Origin: Streptomyces qinzhouensis
GTDB taxonomy: Bacteria > Actinomycetota > Actinomycetes > Streptomycetales > Streptomycetaceae
Direction: 5' to 3'
DNA length: 64,000 nt
Assembly: GCF_007856155.1 (NCBI RefSeq)
Contig: NZ_CP042266.1
Span: 6,820,001 to 6,884,000 of the forward strand
Below the pieces are notes generated by a model, which ran no database searches, was not told the DNA's origin, and saw only the letters and a program-made list of their open reading frames with translations. The position numbers were made by a program, and so were the translations under genes. Positions 27,501 through 34,644 of this stretch are shown here, piece after piece. Within the stretch, counting starts at the first letter, position 1. Every line of letters begins with the position of its first letter.

Positions 27501-28958
27501 GTCGGCAATCTCGCTCTGGCCTCGGGCCCGGTTCCAGATCCGTACCTCGTCGATGGTCCCGCTGTAGAACGGGCCGCCCGGCTTTGCACCGATGTGCAGG
27601 AGCGCGGTGCCGTCGCCGGAGGTCGGCAGGGCCTTGTCGCCGCTGAAGGCCCCGTCGATGTAGAGGGTGGCGGTGGTGCCGTCGAAGGAGGCGGCGATGT
27701 GCGCCCAGGTGCCGGCCTGGATGTTCTGGAGGGAAGTGAGGGTGCCCCCGCTGTGGTCCAGCGCCACCTGACCCGTGCCGGTGATCCGCAGCTGGAAGCC
27801 GCCCTGGCCCGCGGCGCCGGATCCGCGGGCGAGGACCGGGCCACCCGCCGCCCGCGGTTTGACCCAGGCCTCCACCGCGTAGGCGCGGCCCTGGAACTTC
27901 AGCTTCGGCGCGTCCCCCATATTCAGATAGTTGCTGGTGCCGTTGAACTGCAGCGCGGTCTCGGGATGCGGGACATCCGGGGTGACCGGTACTAAGGGGA
28001 GGCTGGTGAACGGGCAGATCCCCGGTGCCCGCTCGTACACCGACCCCCGGTAGGCCGGGTCGGGGCTGGTCCAGTAGCGGCTGCCCTGCGTGTTGAACAG
28101 GCCGTCCGGGTCCTGCTCGATGTTGAAGGAGTCGATCCGGCCCGTGGCACTGTTGTGGGCGAAGAACTGCCACCGCCGCTGCCCCTGCATCGCCGTCGGC
28201 GTCAGGACGGCGGTGAACCGGCCCCCGGTCAGGTTCCGGATCAGGTCCAGCTCCTGGGTGGGCTCGAAGAACGCCTTTCCGTCCATGTCGGCGGGTCCGA
28301 GGCTGTCCTTCTCCGACGCCGGACGGGTCTTGTGCCGGCTCCGCTTGAACCGCACCTCCGCCACCGGCTTCAGCCGCCCGCCGACCAGCAGGAACCGGTC
28401 GCACAGCAGCGTCCCGTCCACCACCGGCGCCGGTGTGGTGCCCGACTTCACCACATCCACCCGGCCGCTGTCCCCCGAGGAGCCCACACCGTCGGCGAGG
28501 GTGAACACCGCGTCCGCGTGACCCCGGGCGATGGCCTGCCGCAGCACAACCACATGCGAGCCGTCGGAGATCACCTGGAATGGAGCGTCTGGCGCGGTGA
28601 GCCGCGCCGTCGACGACAGGAAGGGGTCCGTCTCCTCCGGGGTGAGCACCTCGTCCACCCCGGCCTCGGTCCGGCCGCCCTTCTTCACCGCCGGCATCGC
28701 CGTCGCGCCGGCCACCGCGTAGCCGACCTTCACCACCTCGGCGGGAAACGGCAGCTCGGCCGGGTTCTCCGACCAGTACGCGACATCCAGCTCCCCCTTC
28801 TTCTCGTCGAAGGAGGACAGGTCGAGAACCGTGTAAACGATCCTGCGCTTGTCGTCGACGGCGAACGCGATCACCGTGCCCTGATGCCGCACCATTGTGG
28901 TGTGGGTGTAGGTGCGGTCGCTGTAGATCTTCACCAGACTCTGATCAGCCGTGCTCAT
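21519..28958 (-). CDS. Giant LamG/concanavalin-fold repeat protein
   Basis: A 2479-residue protein from the ATG at 28958 (GAGGGATGG upstream). At least four LamG-like jellyroll modules are visible, near residues 338-520 (FNGTSNYLNMGD to IDEVRIWNRA), 1220-1385, 1465-1690 and 1710-1810, each with the typical GxLxEVRxWxxAR ending. Two coiled coils lie near 633-676 and 843-876. The N-terminal 300 residues and the last 500 residues are unlike LamG; the end is rich in Ser/Thr-containing strands (SVNVKLRVGGSFEFSNAW), a composition seen in beta pore-forming and adhesin proteins. From the chosen start there is no signal peptide, so it would be cytoplasmic, exported unusually, or released by lysis. LamG folds bind sugars or proteins. 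The long antisense frame over 22467-26597 is a GC artefact. Confidence 0.88.
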   Translation of the reverse strand: MSTADQSLVKIYSDRTYTHTTMVRHQGTVIAFAVDDKRRIVYTVLDLSSFDEKKGELDVAYWSENPAELPFPAEVVKVGYAVAGATAMPAVKKGGRTEAGVDEVLTPEETDPFLSSTARLTAPDAPFQVISDGSHVVVLRQAIARGHADAVFTLADGVGSSGDSGRVDVVKSGTTPAPVVDGTLLCDRFLLVGGRLKPVAEVRFKRSRHKTRPASEKDSLGPADMDGKAFFEPTQELDLIRNLTGGRFTAVLTPTAMQGQRRWQFFAHNSATGRIDSFNIEQDPDGLFNTQGSRYWTSPDPAYRGSVYERAPGICPFTSLPLVPVTPDVPHPETALQFNGTSNYLNMGDAPKLKFQGRAYAVEAWVKPRAAGGPVLARGSGAAGQGGFQLRITGTGQVALDHSGGTLTSLQNIQAGTWAHIAASFDGTTATLYIDGAFSGDKALPTSGDGTALLHIGAKPGGPFYSGTIDEVRIWNRARGQSEIADSSRYRLIGNEPGLAAYYRFDEGSGTTAYDQTDTAAHANLDSAPQWVTSQAPVGEHPGVRRDSFTLAGRDIVSGLTSTLYYQQEDAVSGYQDTPKPAKRNARVLLACATRPTGNATADAHIATVDLGVGIDGRLADIPDVVTLTELGRPVEQTSDQVSAQQQILTGIEQQAAALQSEVNNLTEEKTTLEQAIAASTNAAANDPARWIVQLRGRYDSTLGAYALGNSLPAQGNRVGLISKNNLYLEWRLVRAGSATAYGNPTYALVSDNSPSLAVQAIYYDRYITELKPFNASEPWQQWSVRGSWNTSVQFQLAGHDIWINEQSADRLADNAAAALSFTVEKVRIIPDTTLQAKVDRLAVVNPLLDQRKRELIAKTAEIQPAREELARRTAALLGDSDLVLPVPHIAIDVNGLSSAGALLKFARTAAAPALMNGAAGRVALYFQGSNGQFFAAYLDISVQRGSQQLTGGGQTVLLTARDAGVDLAGTTVKVTDHTVGGAVVGRLCDLTLTRGAESETFRGLPRVARELAAVVSGSADEGVPVGTVDRVQDRTVTLAAGAPVALPAAGYVRIGDTFHQVATAVESGATRVTLTVEPSAESVGAIVSLVRYDPSLAVASRPGASLSGGSQWVTVSAAKADVPVANGTATALVPGHGPRWRGDSPGRAFALDGKAQRLSLPAARLPQVTAPAGDLSMETWVLPTVIPSPGTRLLHLNSSGTRAALALAQGPLDGGMLLDGVNDAMQINGADPTQTDFTIECWLKRAANLTAVDTIVSCATNGLTVGFTADGKFSFGFGTGTAAQTLTTTVAYTDSDWHHWAVTFDRTSKVQVIYRDGVEVTRRTATAVPAASTYLIVGRTDVSTFIHFSGGLAELRTWNTARTAADISTARTRRAIPGESGLAGAWIYDRTAQDTTVPDAQWFFTDISGNGRHGGVWGNPAMSESAIKGYRALAGAGDKTRISREVYPAGQWAHLAAVYEESWALRFNGSSWAETPDADALDLTEDLTIEVFAQIDLTGLRQGIVSKGLLGDGESGSTPYQFSILPGGKLEFAFEEPGSVIRRYTSTTSVTNGFHRLAVVRKAGKSTEEVRGTKNITYKDQDGTNQTKTVDVVDRVDTKTWDDIVFVIDGTEAGTGRYTGPGPRGNDGPLEIGRARQGSSVHFFWGAIGEVRIWARARDTAQLGTPVQPRDEGLIARWTFEENTGSTTADPVGGYDLKLRGARWTTDPDPGASSFTLYRNGQPIPTDTPTGSPLGDWGSDQLTLGARKNTSGTHDQLYEGVLEEVRLWRTARTPEQILDSLFTRLKGDKQDLLGYWPFDTASTTATPETAALQDQSLRGNHLDPATTNPPLTLSTAPVSTDTAAVRSALSGIRTPFHELITAPPAATEYADLQYTATGEAQGVLKRAYTHLKDGTWHLITGYKVGDLISEWVSQIQYDPQLIGYIEGAPPVPSENLTSTVHDPEGCSSVTFRQAEEVTSTLSSDTEKSVNTAFNIAAGLDTDAQILMITAPLGIGTAQPLASVNVKLRVGGSFEFSNAWTDETSVSQGTTTERDTTATLTGHWEDPAKILNTAIGRRYVPANTGYALVQSETADVYALRLAHTGALVAYRMMPNPDIPKDWNIISFPLNPQYTKQGTLDGGVGFDDQGKVLDPAYPNARQRGDYSYFKPREAYALKRRILREHQELESFYNNVSTETGDSDPTGDRAKRLLESFSGPLPPAPDKNPPDQATSAFANRNIANTYVWTADGGFFAETTGTVDVITQTTGGSYSLSGAVTLGMEIGFEVAGIGAGFQMDASIGGGMTTTRHRSKESTRTHSLDVECNPTRDLQQYDTAGKPQYDTKGKPILAPGKVDAYRFMTFYLGQDNTHFDDFYNKVADPTWLANSNDAAAAALRQARQSDTKPPCWRILHRVTYISRILPAIPTATAPPLEKALRDIDIPSNYQLIQRLNPYTSSATGSLGELATATRDALSVHLPQLLPHAIEITQFLADYYGITD

Positions 28959-29634
28959 GAACCATCCCTCGGACAGGCCACCCCCCTGTGCGAGGAGGTG
29001 GGCGGGCGGGTGGAGCAAACGCGAGGGCAGCAGAAAGAAGCCGCCCTCAAGGGGCGGCAATGACGCGGTCAATACGAGGCCGGGCACAGCAGACCACACC
29101 CCACCCCCACCGAATATCGAACACACAGCCAAAAGTCTTCGCACGGTTGCGGAATGGCGCATACACCCTCCCTCATCGTCAGAAGGACACGCTCAACCCA
29201 CCGCAACACGCCGTCTCGCACCAGCCGCCACCACGGCAGACCCCACCAGCCACCCACTCCCGGCAAGACACCAAGCCCAGCCTTTCAGCACAACCGAGAA
29301 GAGTGACCCGAACCCTCCTCTTGCTGTGACCGTTCGGCAGGTCAGGCCGATCCCACCGGACCCGCCACATCGACCTGCGAGGCGCGAATGCTGGGTACGG
29401 TGCGGTCGATCCACTCCGAACACATGGCAAAACCAGTGCCCTTGGCGCCCGGGAGGGCCAACCGGCTGTCCGCAGAGCGGAATGGGCAACCTACTCGTAC
29501 GCAGCAACATGGGCCGACGGCTGGACGTTTCAGGAACGTCCCAGCCCAGGGCGATGCAGAATTAGCGTCCGTGCCGGACTCCTACACCTCCCGGGAGGCG
29601 CCCGCCGGTGGCGGAGGCATTCGGCGGCATGGAG
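28959..29634. other. Intergenic region between the LamG gene and the ABC exporter
   Basis: About 676 bp, somewhat less GC-rich than the flanks. It must hold the promoter of the giant gene on the minus strand. I see no gene, tRNA or repeat in it. Confidence 0.4.
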
Positions 29635-31632
29635 TCATGCGTCGTCCGTCCCAGTTGGTGCCACCTGGTATCCGGCTGCTTGCAGGGTGAACATCGCCGC
29701 GTATTCACCCTCCTTGTCCATGAGTTGCTGGTGCGTTCCGGATTCGATGATCCTGCCGCTGTCGAAGACGTAGATCCTGTCGGCCCGCACGACAGAGGCG
29801 AGGCGGTGGGAGATGAGGACGGTGATCCTCCCGGGGCGGCGGGCACCGTTCAGGACCGACTCGTAGACGGCCTGTTCGGCGCGGGGGTCCATGCTGGCGG
29901 TCGGTTCGTCGAGGAGGAGGACGGGCGCCTGTTTGTAGAGGCCGCGGGCGACCGCGATCTTGGCCCACTGGCCGGCGGAGAGTTCCTGGCCGCCCGCGAA
30001 CCGTTTGGACAGCAGCGCCTTCCAGGTGCCGGGCAGGGAGGCGATGACGGTGTCGGCGCCGGACGCGGTGGCCGCGGCGTGGGCTTGCTCGGGGTCTGCG
30101 GTGGTAATCGTGCCCCGGGACACGGCGATGTTCGCCAGCGCGGTGAAGGGCAGGTGGATCGGGTCCTGGAGGACCATGGCAACCTGCTGGTGGAGCGAGA
30201 CCGGGTCAAGTTCCCGCGCGTCCGTCCCGTTCCAGGTGACGGTGCCGACCGTCGGGTCGTACAGCCCGGCGATGAGTTTCGCGCAGGTGGACTTGCCGGA
30301 CCCGTTGGCGCCGACGAACGCGATCGTCTCCCCGGCCCGGAGGTTCAGGGTCACACCGTCGAGGGCGGGGGTGTCCTTGCCGGGGTAGGCGAAGGTGACC
30401 TCGTCGAGCTGGATCTCCTCTACGTCCTGTGGGGCGGGGAGGCCGCCGGTGCGGGGGAGCCGGGTGCGGCAGTGGGCCTGCACGGCTTGCAGGTCGGTGA
30501 CCCAGAGCGCGTTCTCAAAAACGAGGTGGGAGAGGTTGACGAAGGTGGTCAGGGACTGGCGGCCGGACTGGATGGCCAGGACGGCTCCGGCGCCGACCGC
30601 GAGTGGGATCCAGCCATCCAGCAGCATCAGGCACAGGGCCGTGTAGGTGAGTCCGGCGCCCAGCCCGCCGAAGGCGCGCCCGGCGAGGGTGACGCGGGCC
30701 GCGCTGACCCCGAGCCGGGTGTCCTCGGCGGCGATCTTCTCCGCGATCCGCCGGTGTTCGGCCAGCAGCGCGTCCTGGGAGGTGGTCGAGCGCAGCTCGG
30801 CGGCGGAGTCCTGGTCGAGCAGCAGCCAGGTGAACACCCGCAGCCTGCGCTGCATTGCGTTCCACCGCATATAGGAGTGGAAGCGGTCCCGCGCCGAGCG
30901 TACGGCTGCGGCGCCGACGGGGAGGACGGACAGCGGGAGCATGAGGATCAGCAGCGGGTGGAGCACGGCCAGGACGCCCGCGGTGGCGACGATGTCCAGG
31001 GCCGCTGCGGCGACCGCGATGACGTTCCCGACGATCTGCCGCGCGTAGTACAGACCCCGGTCGCTCGCGCGGTGGACGGCGTCGTGCCACTCGGGGTCCT
31101 CGACGGCCTCCAGCCGCACCCGTCCGGCCAGCGAGTAGAACTCGGATTCCAGCGCGATGCGGATCTTCGGCGTGAGCCGCGCCTCGGTGGCGGCGACCCC
31201 GGCCTCCAGCAGTGCGCGCAGCGACAGCAGGGCGACGACGAGGACCAGCTGGGGGACCGCGGCCCGGATCCGGTCGGGGGTGGGCCCCGAGCCGAACAGC
31301 TCGCGCAGGACACCGACCGAGGCAACGAGCCCGAATGCTGCCATCGCCGCCGACGCGAGCTGGAGAACGACGACCAGCACGGTGGCACGCCGGTCCGCCC
31401 GCCACGCCAGAGCGCCGACCTGCCGCACGATCCGCGGGAGCCGGCCGAGGATCTCCCTGACGCTCGCCTTCGCGGACGCCCCGTCGTGGATCGCCCAGAA
31501 CGCCGTCGTCATCCCGTCCGTCACATCGTTGCCGTCGTCGTCCGGGCCGGCGGGCACTCGCGACGGCGGCAGGCTCAGCCCTTTCGCGCCCCGTGGGCCG
31601 GGAACGGTGTTGTTCACCTCGCTCTCGCTCAC
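29635..31632 (-). CDS. ABC exporter, fused membrane and ATPase domains
   Basis: A 665-residue half-transporter. A GTG at 31632 with GAGGGA upstream fits the family; the frame continues upstream without coding character. Residues about 60-380 contain an ABC exporter membrane domain with six hydrophobic segments (VLVVVLQLASAAMAAFGLV and others). The nucleotide-binding domain has Walker A VGANGSGKST near 440, Q-loop VLQDP, a signature LSAGQWAKIA (A for G in LSGGQ), Walker B VLLLDEPTASMD near 570 and H-loop SHRLASV near 605. Relatives export lipids, drugs and RiPP peptides. It is the nearest exporter to the lanthipeptide genes, 2 kb away and on the opposite strand, so a role there is possible but unproven. 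No peptidase domain is fused. Confidence 0.9.
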   Translation of the reverse strand: MSESEVNNTVPGPRGAKGLSLPPSRVPAGPDDDGNDVTDGMTTAFWAIHDGASAKASVREILGRLPRIVRQVGALAWRADRRATVLVVVLQLASAAMAAFGLVASVGVLRELFGSGPTPDRIRAAVPQLVLVVALLSLRALLEAGVAATEARLTPKIRIALESEFYSLAGRVRLEAVEDPEWHDAVHRASDRGLYYARQIVGNVIAVAAAALDIVATAGVLAVLHPLLILMLPLSVLPVGAAAVRSARDRFHSYMRWNAMQRRLRVFTWLLLDQDSAAELRSTTSQDALLAEHRRIAEKIAAEDTRLGVSAARVTLAGRAFGGLGAGLTYTALCLMLLDGWIPLAVGAGAVLAIQSGRQSLTTFVNLSHLVFENALWVTDLQAVQAHCRTRLPRTGGLPAPQDVEEIQLDEVTFAYPGKDTPALDGVTLNLRAGETIAFVGANGSGKSTCAKLIAGLYDPTVGTVTWNGTDARELDPVSLHQQVAMVLQDPIHLPFTALANIAVSRGTITTADPEQAHAAATASGADTVIASLPGTWKALLSKRFAGGQELSAGQWAKIAVARGLYKQAPVLLLDEPTASMDPRAEQAVYESVLNGARRPGRITVLISHRLASVVRADRIYVFDSGRIIESGTHQQLMDKEGEYAAMFTLQAAGYQVAPTGTDDA

Positions 31633-32117
31633 CGGCGGGCTCCCTCGGCCGCCACGCGCTGACGTGATGCTCCTGCTCGATTTGTGGACTCCACGTTTTG
31701 CTCCTGGTCCGGTGCGGGATGGGTGTGACGGGCGATCTCCGGGGTCGGGGGATGCCGCCGGACCGGCGGCATCCGGAACAACGAGACGGAGCCCTGCTTC
31801 GAACACACGTGTTTCGGTCGGCCACCTCTTCCGGCCGCGCTGGGGAACTGAATGCAGGGGCTGTCCGGGGCCGTGTCCCGCTTGGTCCGTGAGGAGAGCG
31901 GGAGTTGGCCGAAATGCTGTTCCTGCGAGCCGGGGCCCGTGCGATGCCGCGCCTTCGACAGCGCGCCTCGTCTCCGAGTACTGCCATCCGTTCTGACCGG
32001 AGCGCCGGCCTGGTTGCCGCAACACTCTGCGGTATTGCCTGTGGACCGCCGATGTCACTGGGCCCGAGTACGGTTCGGGTTGGCCACATGGCTGGGCGGT
32101 GACGGAAGGAAAGAGCT
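31633..32117. other. Intergenic region, divergent promoters expected
   Basis: About 485 bp between the ABC exporter and the DUF4241 remnant, which are divergent. No convincing gene is seen. Confidence 0.4.
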
Positions 32118-32698
32118 GTGGAGCGGACCGGGGACGTCCGGCTGGTGGCCGGGCCGGAGGACGCCTCGTATCTGGAGGTGGTGTTCGTGCCCGGCAAGCA
32201 TGTGGGGACGGTGTGGAACGATCCGGCGACGCCTGTCGTGGTCACGGAGATTGAAGAAGTGGCCGCTGCGCGCGTACCCAGTGGCCGTTTGATGGTGGAT
32301 GCGCCGTGGCACGACGACGAGGTCCGGGAGTACGAGCTCGGGCTGCCGACGAGCCCGCCCCGGGAGCCGGCGGTGCGCATTCCACCGGGCACCTATCGGA
32401 TAGAGATCGCTTGGACAGCCGGGCCGTACGAATTCTTCGGGGAGCGCTTCGACGGGGTCGAATACGCTGCGGCCCGCTTGGTGATCAGTGACGACCCGGT
32501 GTTCGGGTGGGAGAGAGAGGCCTGGGCGTCGACGACGATGTCGACCGGCTCCGGCCGGAGGACATCCGTTTCTCGTCCGACGCCAATGTCGGCTGCTTCG
32601 CCGATGCCGCCGCGTGGACAGCCCTGTCGGCTCCCTTTCGCACGCTCGTTGACGGCGAGCCGGCACCGCGTGATTCGACGACGCCCTGGCGCGCGTAG
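32118..32698 (+). pseudogene. DUF4241-family protein, frameshifted and 3'-truncated
   Basis: From GTG at 32118 the first frame gives a DUF4241-like N-terminus (VPSGRLMVDAP, RIPPGTYRIEIAW, AAARLVISDDPVFGWERE). Near 32510-32520 the family continues in another frame (GLGVDDDVDRLR, then NVGCFADAAAWTAL, the conserved acidic/Cys motif), which ends at 32698. The end found in intact members is missing because a CoiA-like fragment starts there on the opposite strand. DUF4241 proteins are common in polymorphic-toxin and RiPP neighbourhoods as possible immunity proteins. Confidence 0.65.
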
Positions 32699-32904
32699 TC
32701 CCGGTGACGGGTCCGCCACCCGTCATCGGTCATGAGCCTGCGCTGCGCCTCCAGCGCGATCTTCGTGCCGTCCTGGAGCAGCACCTCGACGTCGGCCCGC
32801 CGGTCGTGACTCTCCGTCCACTGCTCCAGCCGCACCCGGTCCACCCCCGAGCCGGGACCGGGCCCAGGCCGGCACCAGGTCCTGTGCCGCGTGGTGGGCA
32901 ACAT
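32676..32904 (-). pseudogene. CoiA-like nuclease fragment
   Basis: On the minus strand, the sequence VRLEQWTESHDRRADVEV, DGTKIALEAQRRLMTDD and WRTRHRDYARQGVV matches the CoiA-like nuclease core (aspartate strand, ExQ motif, RxxxY helix). The flanking N-terminal part is in another frame and the C-terminal domain is absent. It joins the broken DUF4241 gene tail to tail, showing a rearrangement breakpoint around 32680. Confidence 0.6.
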
Positions 32905-33386
32905 CTGCTACCGCCATTGTCCGCTTCGCAGGTAAGGCTCCCTTTCGCGTCACCGCGAACCGGGTGGCCGTGCGCCAAGTGCGGGCACGGGCAGTGGAGA
33001 CGAGGACGACGAGGTTCTACCGGGGGTGGGCAGAGGGTCGGCGGCACCCACAGGCAACGGGCGAGGCCCGCGGCGACGGGTGGCCGGCGCGGACTCGGGA
33101 CTGCCAGGTGAGGTGCTGATGAGGCTTGTGTCTTTGACGGGTTGAGACAGGCCGGCGCGGTGGCGGGACCCGAAGCCAGGTGACCGCCCCCCTTCCTGCT
33201 GCGTGCCATCCAACTGCCCCCAGTCCGGGACTCTCGATGTCCCGGGACATCGGGACATCTGCCTCATGCGTTCGGGACTCGCGCTACGCCATATTCGAGG
33301 GCGGGTCAGCCGGACAGCGGGGGCGGGCAGTATCCACGGTCCGACGGTCGCAGGACCGGTCTTCGTCACTGGCAGGAGGAGTACTT
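32905..33386. other. Region upstream of the lanthipeptide genes
   Basis: About 480 bp with no convincing gene. It probably contains the promoter for the plus-strand lanthipeptide operon. Confidence 0.4.
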
Positions 33387-33455
33387 GTGAACAGAGGAGT
33401 TGGCGCGGCTCTGGGAGCCGGTGCGGTCGCCGCTGCCGAGATGAAGGACCCGTAG
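33387..33455 (+). CDS. Possible 22-residue peptide upstream of the radical SAM gene
   Basis: A GTG preceded by a near-perfect GGCAGGAGGAGTACTT opens 22 codons (start MNRGVGAALGAGAVAAAEM) and stops at 33455. Alanine- and glycine-rich, with no Cys or Ser/Thr, it is not a lanthipeptide. The ribosome binding site is among the best in the window, so a leader peptide, a small membrane helix or a second RiPP-type substrate is possible. Too short to call by composition. Confidence 0.35.
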   Translation: MNRGVGAALGAGAVAAAEMKDP

Positions 33456-33585
33456 CCGGTGGAGGAGGTGGACGACCACACCGGCCGGCACGGCGAGACG
33501 TCGGCCGAGCGCTTGCCCACCGGGCGTGGGGTTTCCTGCCCATCAGCTCGGCTACCTGCTCGTCACACAACAACCAGGGGGACGC

Positions 33586-34626
33586 ATGACCCGCAACGGC
33601 CCTGCTCAGATCGTCTGGGACATCACGTACACCTGTCCACTGCGCTGCGTCCACTGCTACTCCGAATCCGGACGGCGCCCGGCGCGTCAACTCGGCCTCG
33701 ACGGAATGCTGCGGGTCGCCGACGGACTCATCGAGCTCGGACCCGACAGCATCGCCCTGGCAGGCGGCGAACCCCTCCTGGTGAAGGGGGTTTTCGAAGT
33801 GGCGGAGCGACTGGCGCAGGCAGGCATCGAGATCATCCTCTACACCGGCGGCTGGTCACTGGAGCCGTGGATGACCGAGCCCATCGCTCGCCTGTTCTCC
33901 CGGGTCAGCGTCAGCATCGACGGCGGCACCCCCGAGGTGCACGACCGGATCCGGGGCCGGTCCGGCTCGTACGACCGCGCCATGAGGGCCCTCGGCCTGC
34001 TGGACGAAGCGGCCCGCCACCGCCGAGGGGCACAGGAGCGGGAGCCCTGGCTCGGCATCGACTACGTCGTCGTCCGAACCAACTTCCCCCAGATGGGGCA
34101 GTTGTGCACCACAGTCGCGGACCGCTTTCCGGAACTCGGGTTCGTCTTCTTCGGGGCGGCCGTGCCCGCCGGGCTGGCCAGCCGCACCGGATTCCAGCAC
34201 CACGAGCTCATCTCCGAGGCACAGGCCGGAGAACTCGCCGAGGGCGAACTCGCCGCCCGCCTGCAGACCCTCGTACCCAACACCCTCACCGTACGCACCA
34301 CGGACAACTCCTTCCTCTGGATGTACGACGTCGCCATCACCGAGGGCGGCGGGTTCCACGCCCTCCAGGTGGAGCCCGACGGCGCGGTGCGGGCCATGCC
34401 GATCTACGAAGGCACGGTGGGCAGCCTGCTGACGGACCCACCCGCGGAACTGTGGCAGCGGGCGGTCGCGCGCTGGAGCGACCCCTACGTCGTGGAGACC
34501 CTTGCCCCGGTGCGGACCATGGCCGGCTGGGCGGAGGCCACCCGCGCCCTCGACCAGCGCTTCGCCGCACCGGAAGACCTGGCGCGCATCGACCGCCGCC
34601 CCGCCTACGCGGCACCCGGCTGCTGA
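33586..34626 (+). CDS. Radical SAM enzyme of the lanthipeptide locus
   Basis: A 346-residue radical SAM protein. The [4Fe-4S] motif CPLRCVHC is at residues 17-24, followed by GGEPLL near residue 65 and the strand SVSIDGG near 108, as expected for the TIM-barrel core. The C-terminus has no Cys-rich SPASM/Twitch pattern; the only late cysteine is the last residue. ATG 33586 follows AGGGGGA. It is 18 bases upstream of the LanL gene and surely co-transcribed with it. Radical SAM enzymes in RiPP loci make epimers, thioethers or C-C crosslinks; which one applies here cannot be deduced. Confidence 0.9.
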   Translation: MTRNGPAQIVWDITYTCPLRCVHCYSESGRRPARQLGLDGMLRVADGLIELGPDSIALAGGEPLLVKGVFEVAERLAQAGIEIILYTGGWSLEPWMTEPIARLFSRVSVSIDGGTPEVHDRIRGRSGSYDRAMRALGLLDEAARHRRGAQEREPWLGIDYVVVRTNFPQMGQLCTTVADRFPELGFVFFGAAVPAGLASRTGFQHHELISEAQAGELAEGELAARLQTLVPNTLTVRTTDNSFLWMYDVAITEGGGFHALQVEPDGAVRAMPIYEGTVGSLLTDPPAELWQRAVARWSDPYVVETLAPVRTMAGWAEATRALDQRFAAPEDLARIDRRPAYAAPGC

Positions 34627-34644
34627 CCCTGGAGGAGAAACCCG

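Noticed and set aside
32958..33386. Long minus-strand frames before the lanthipeptide operon
   Set aside because: No coding signature or family; overlap the real radical SAM start region.
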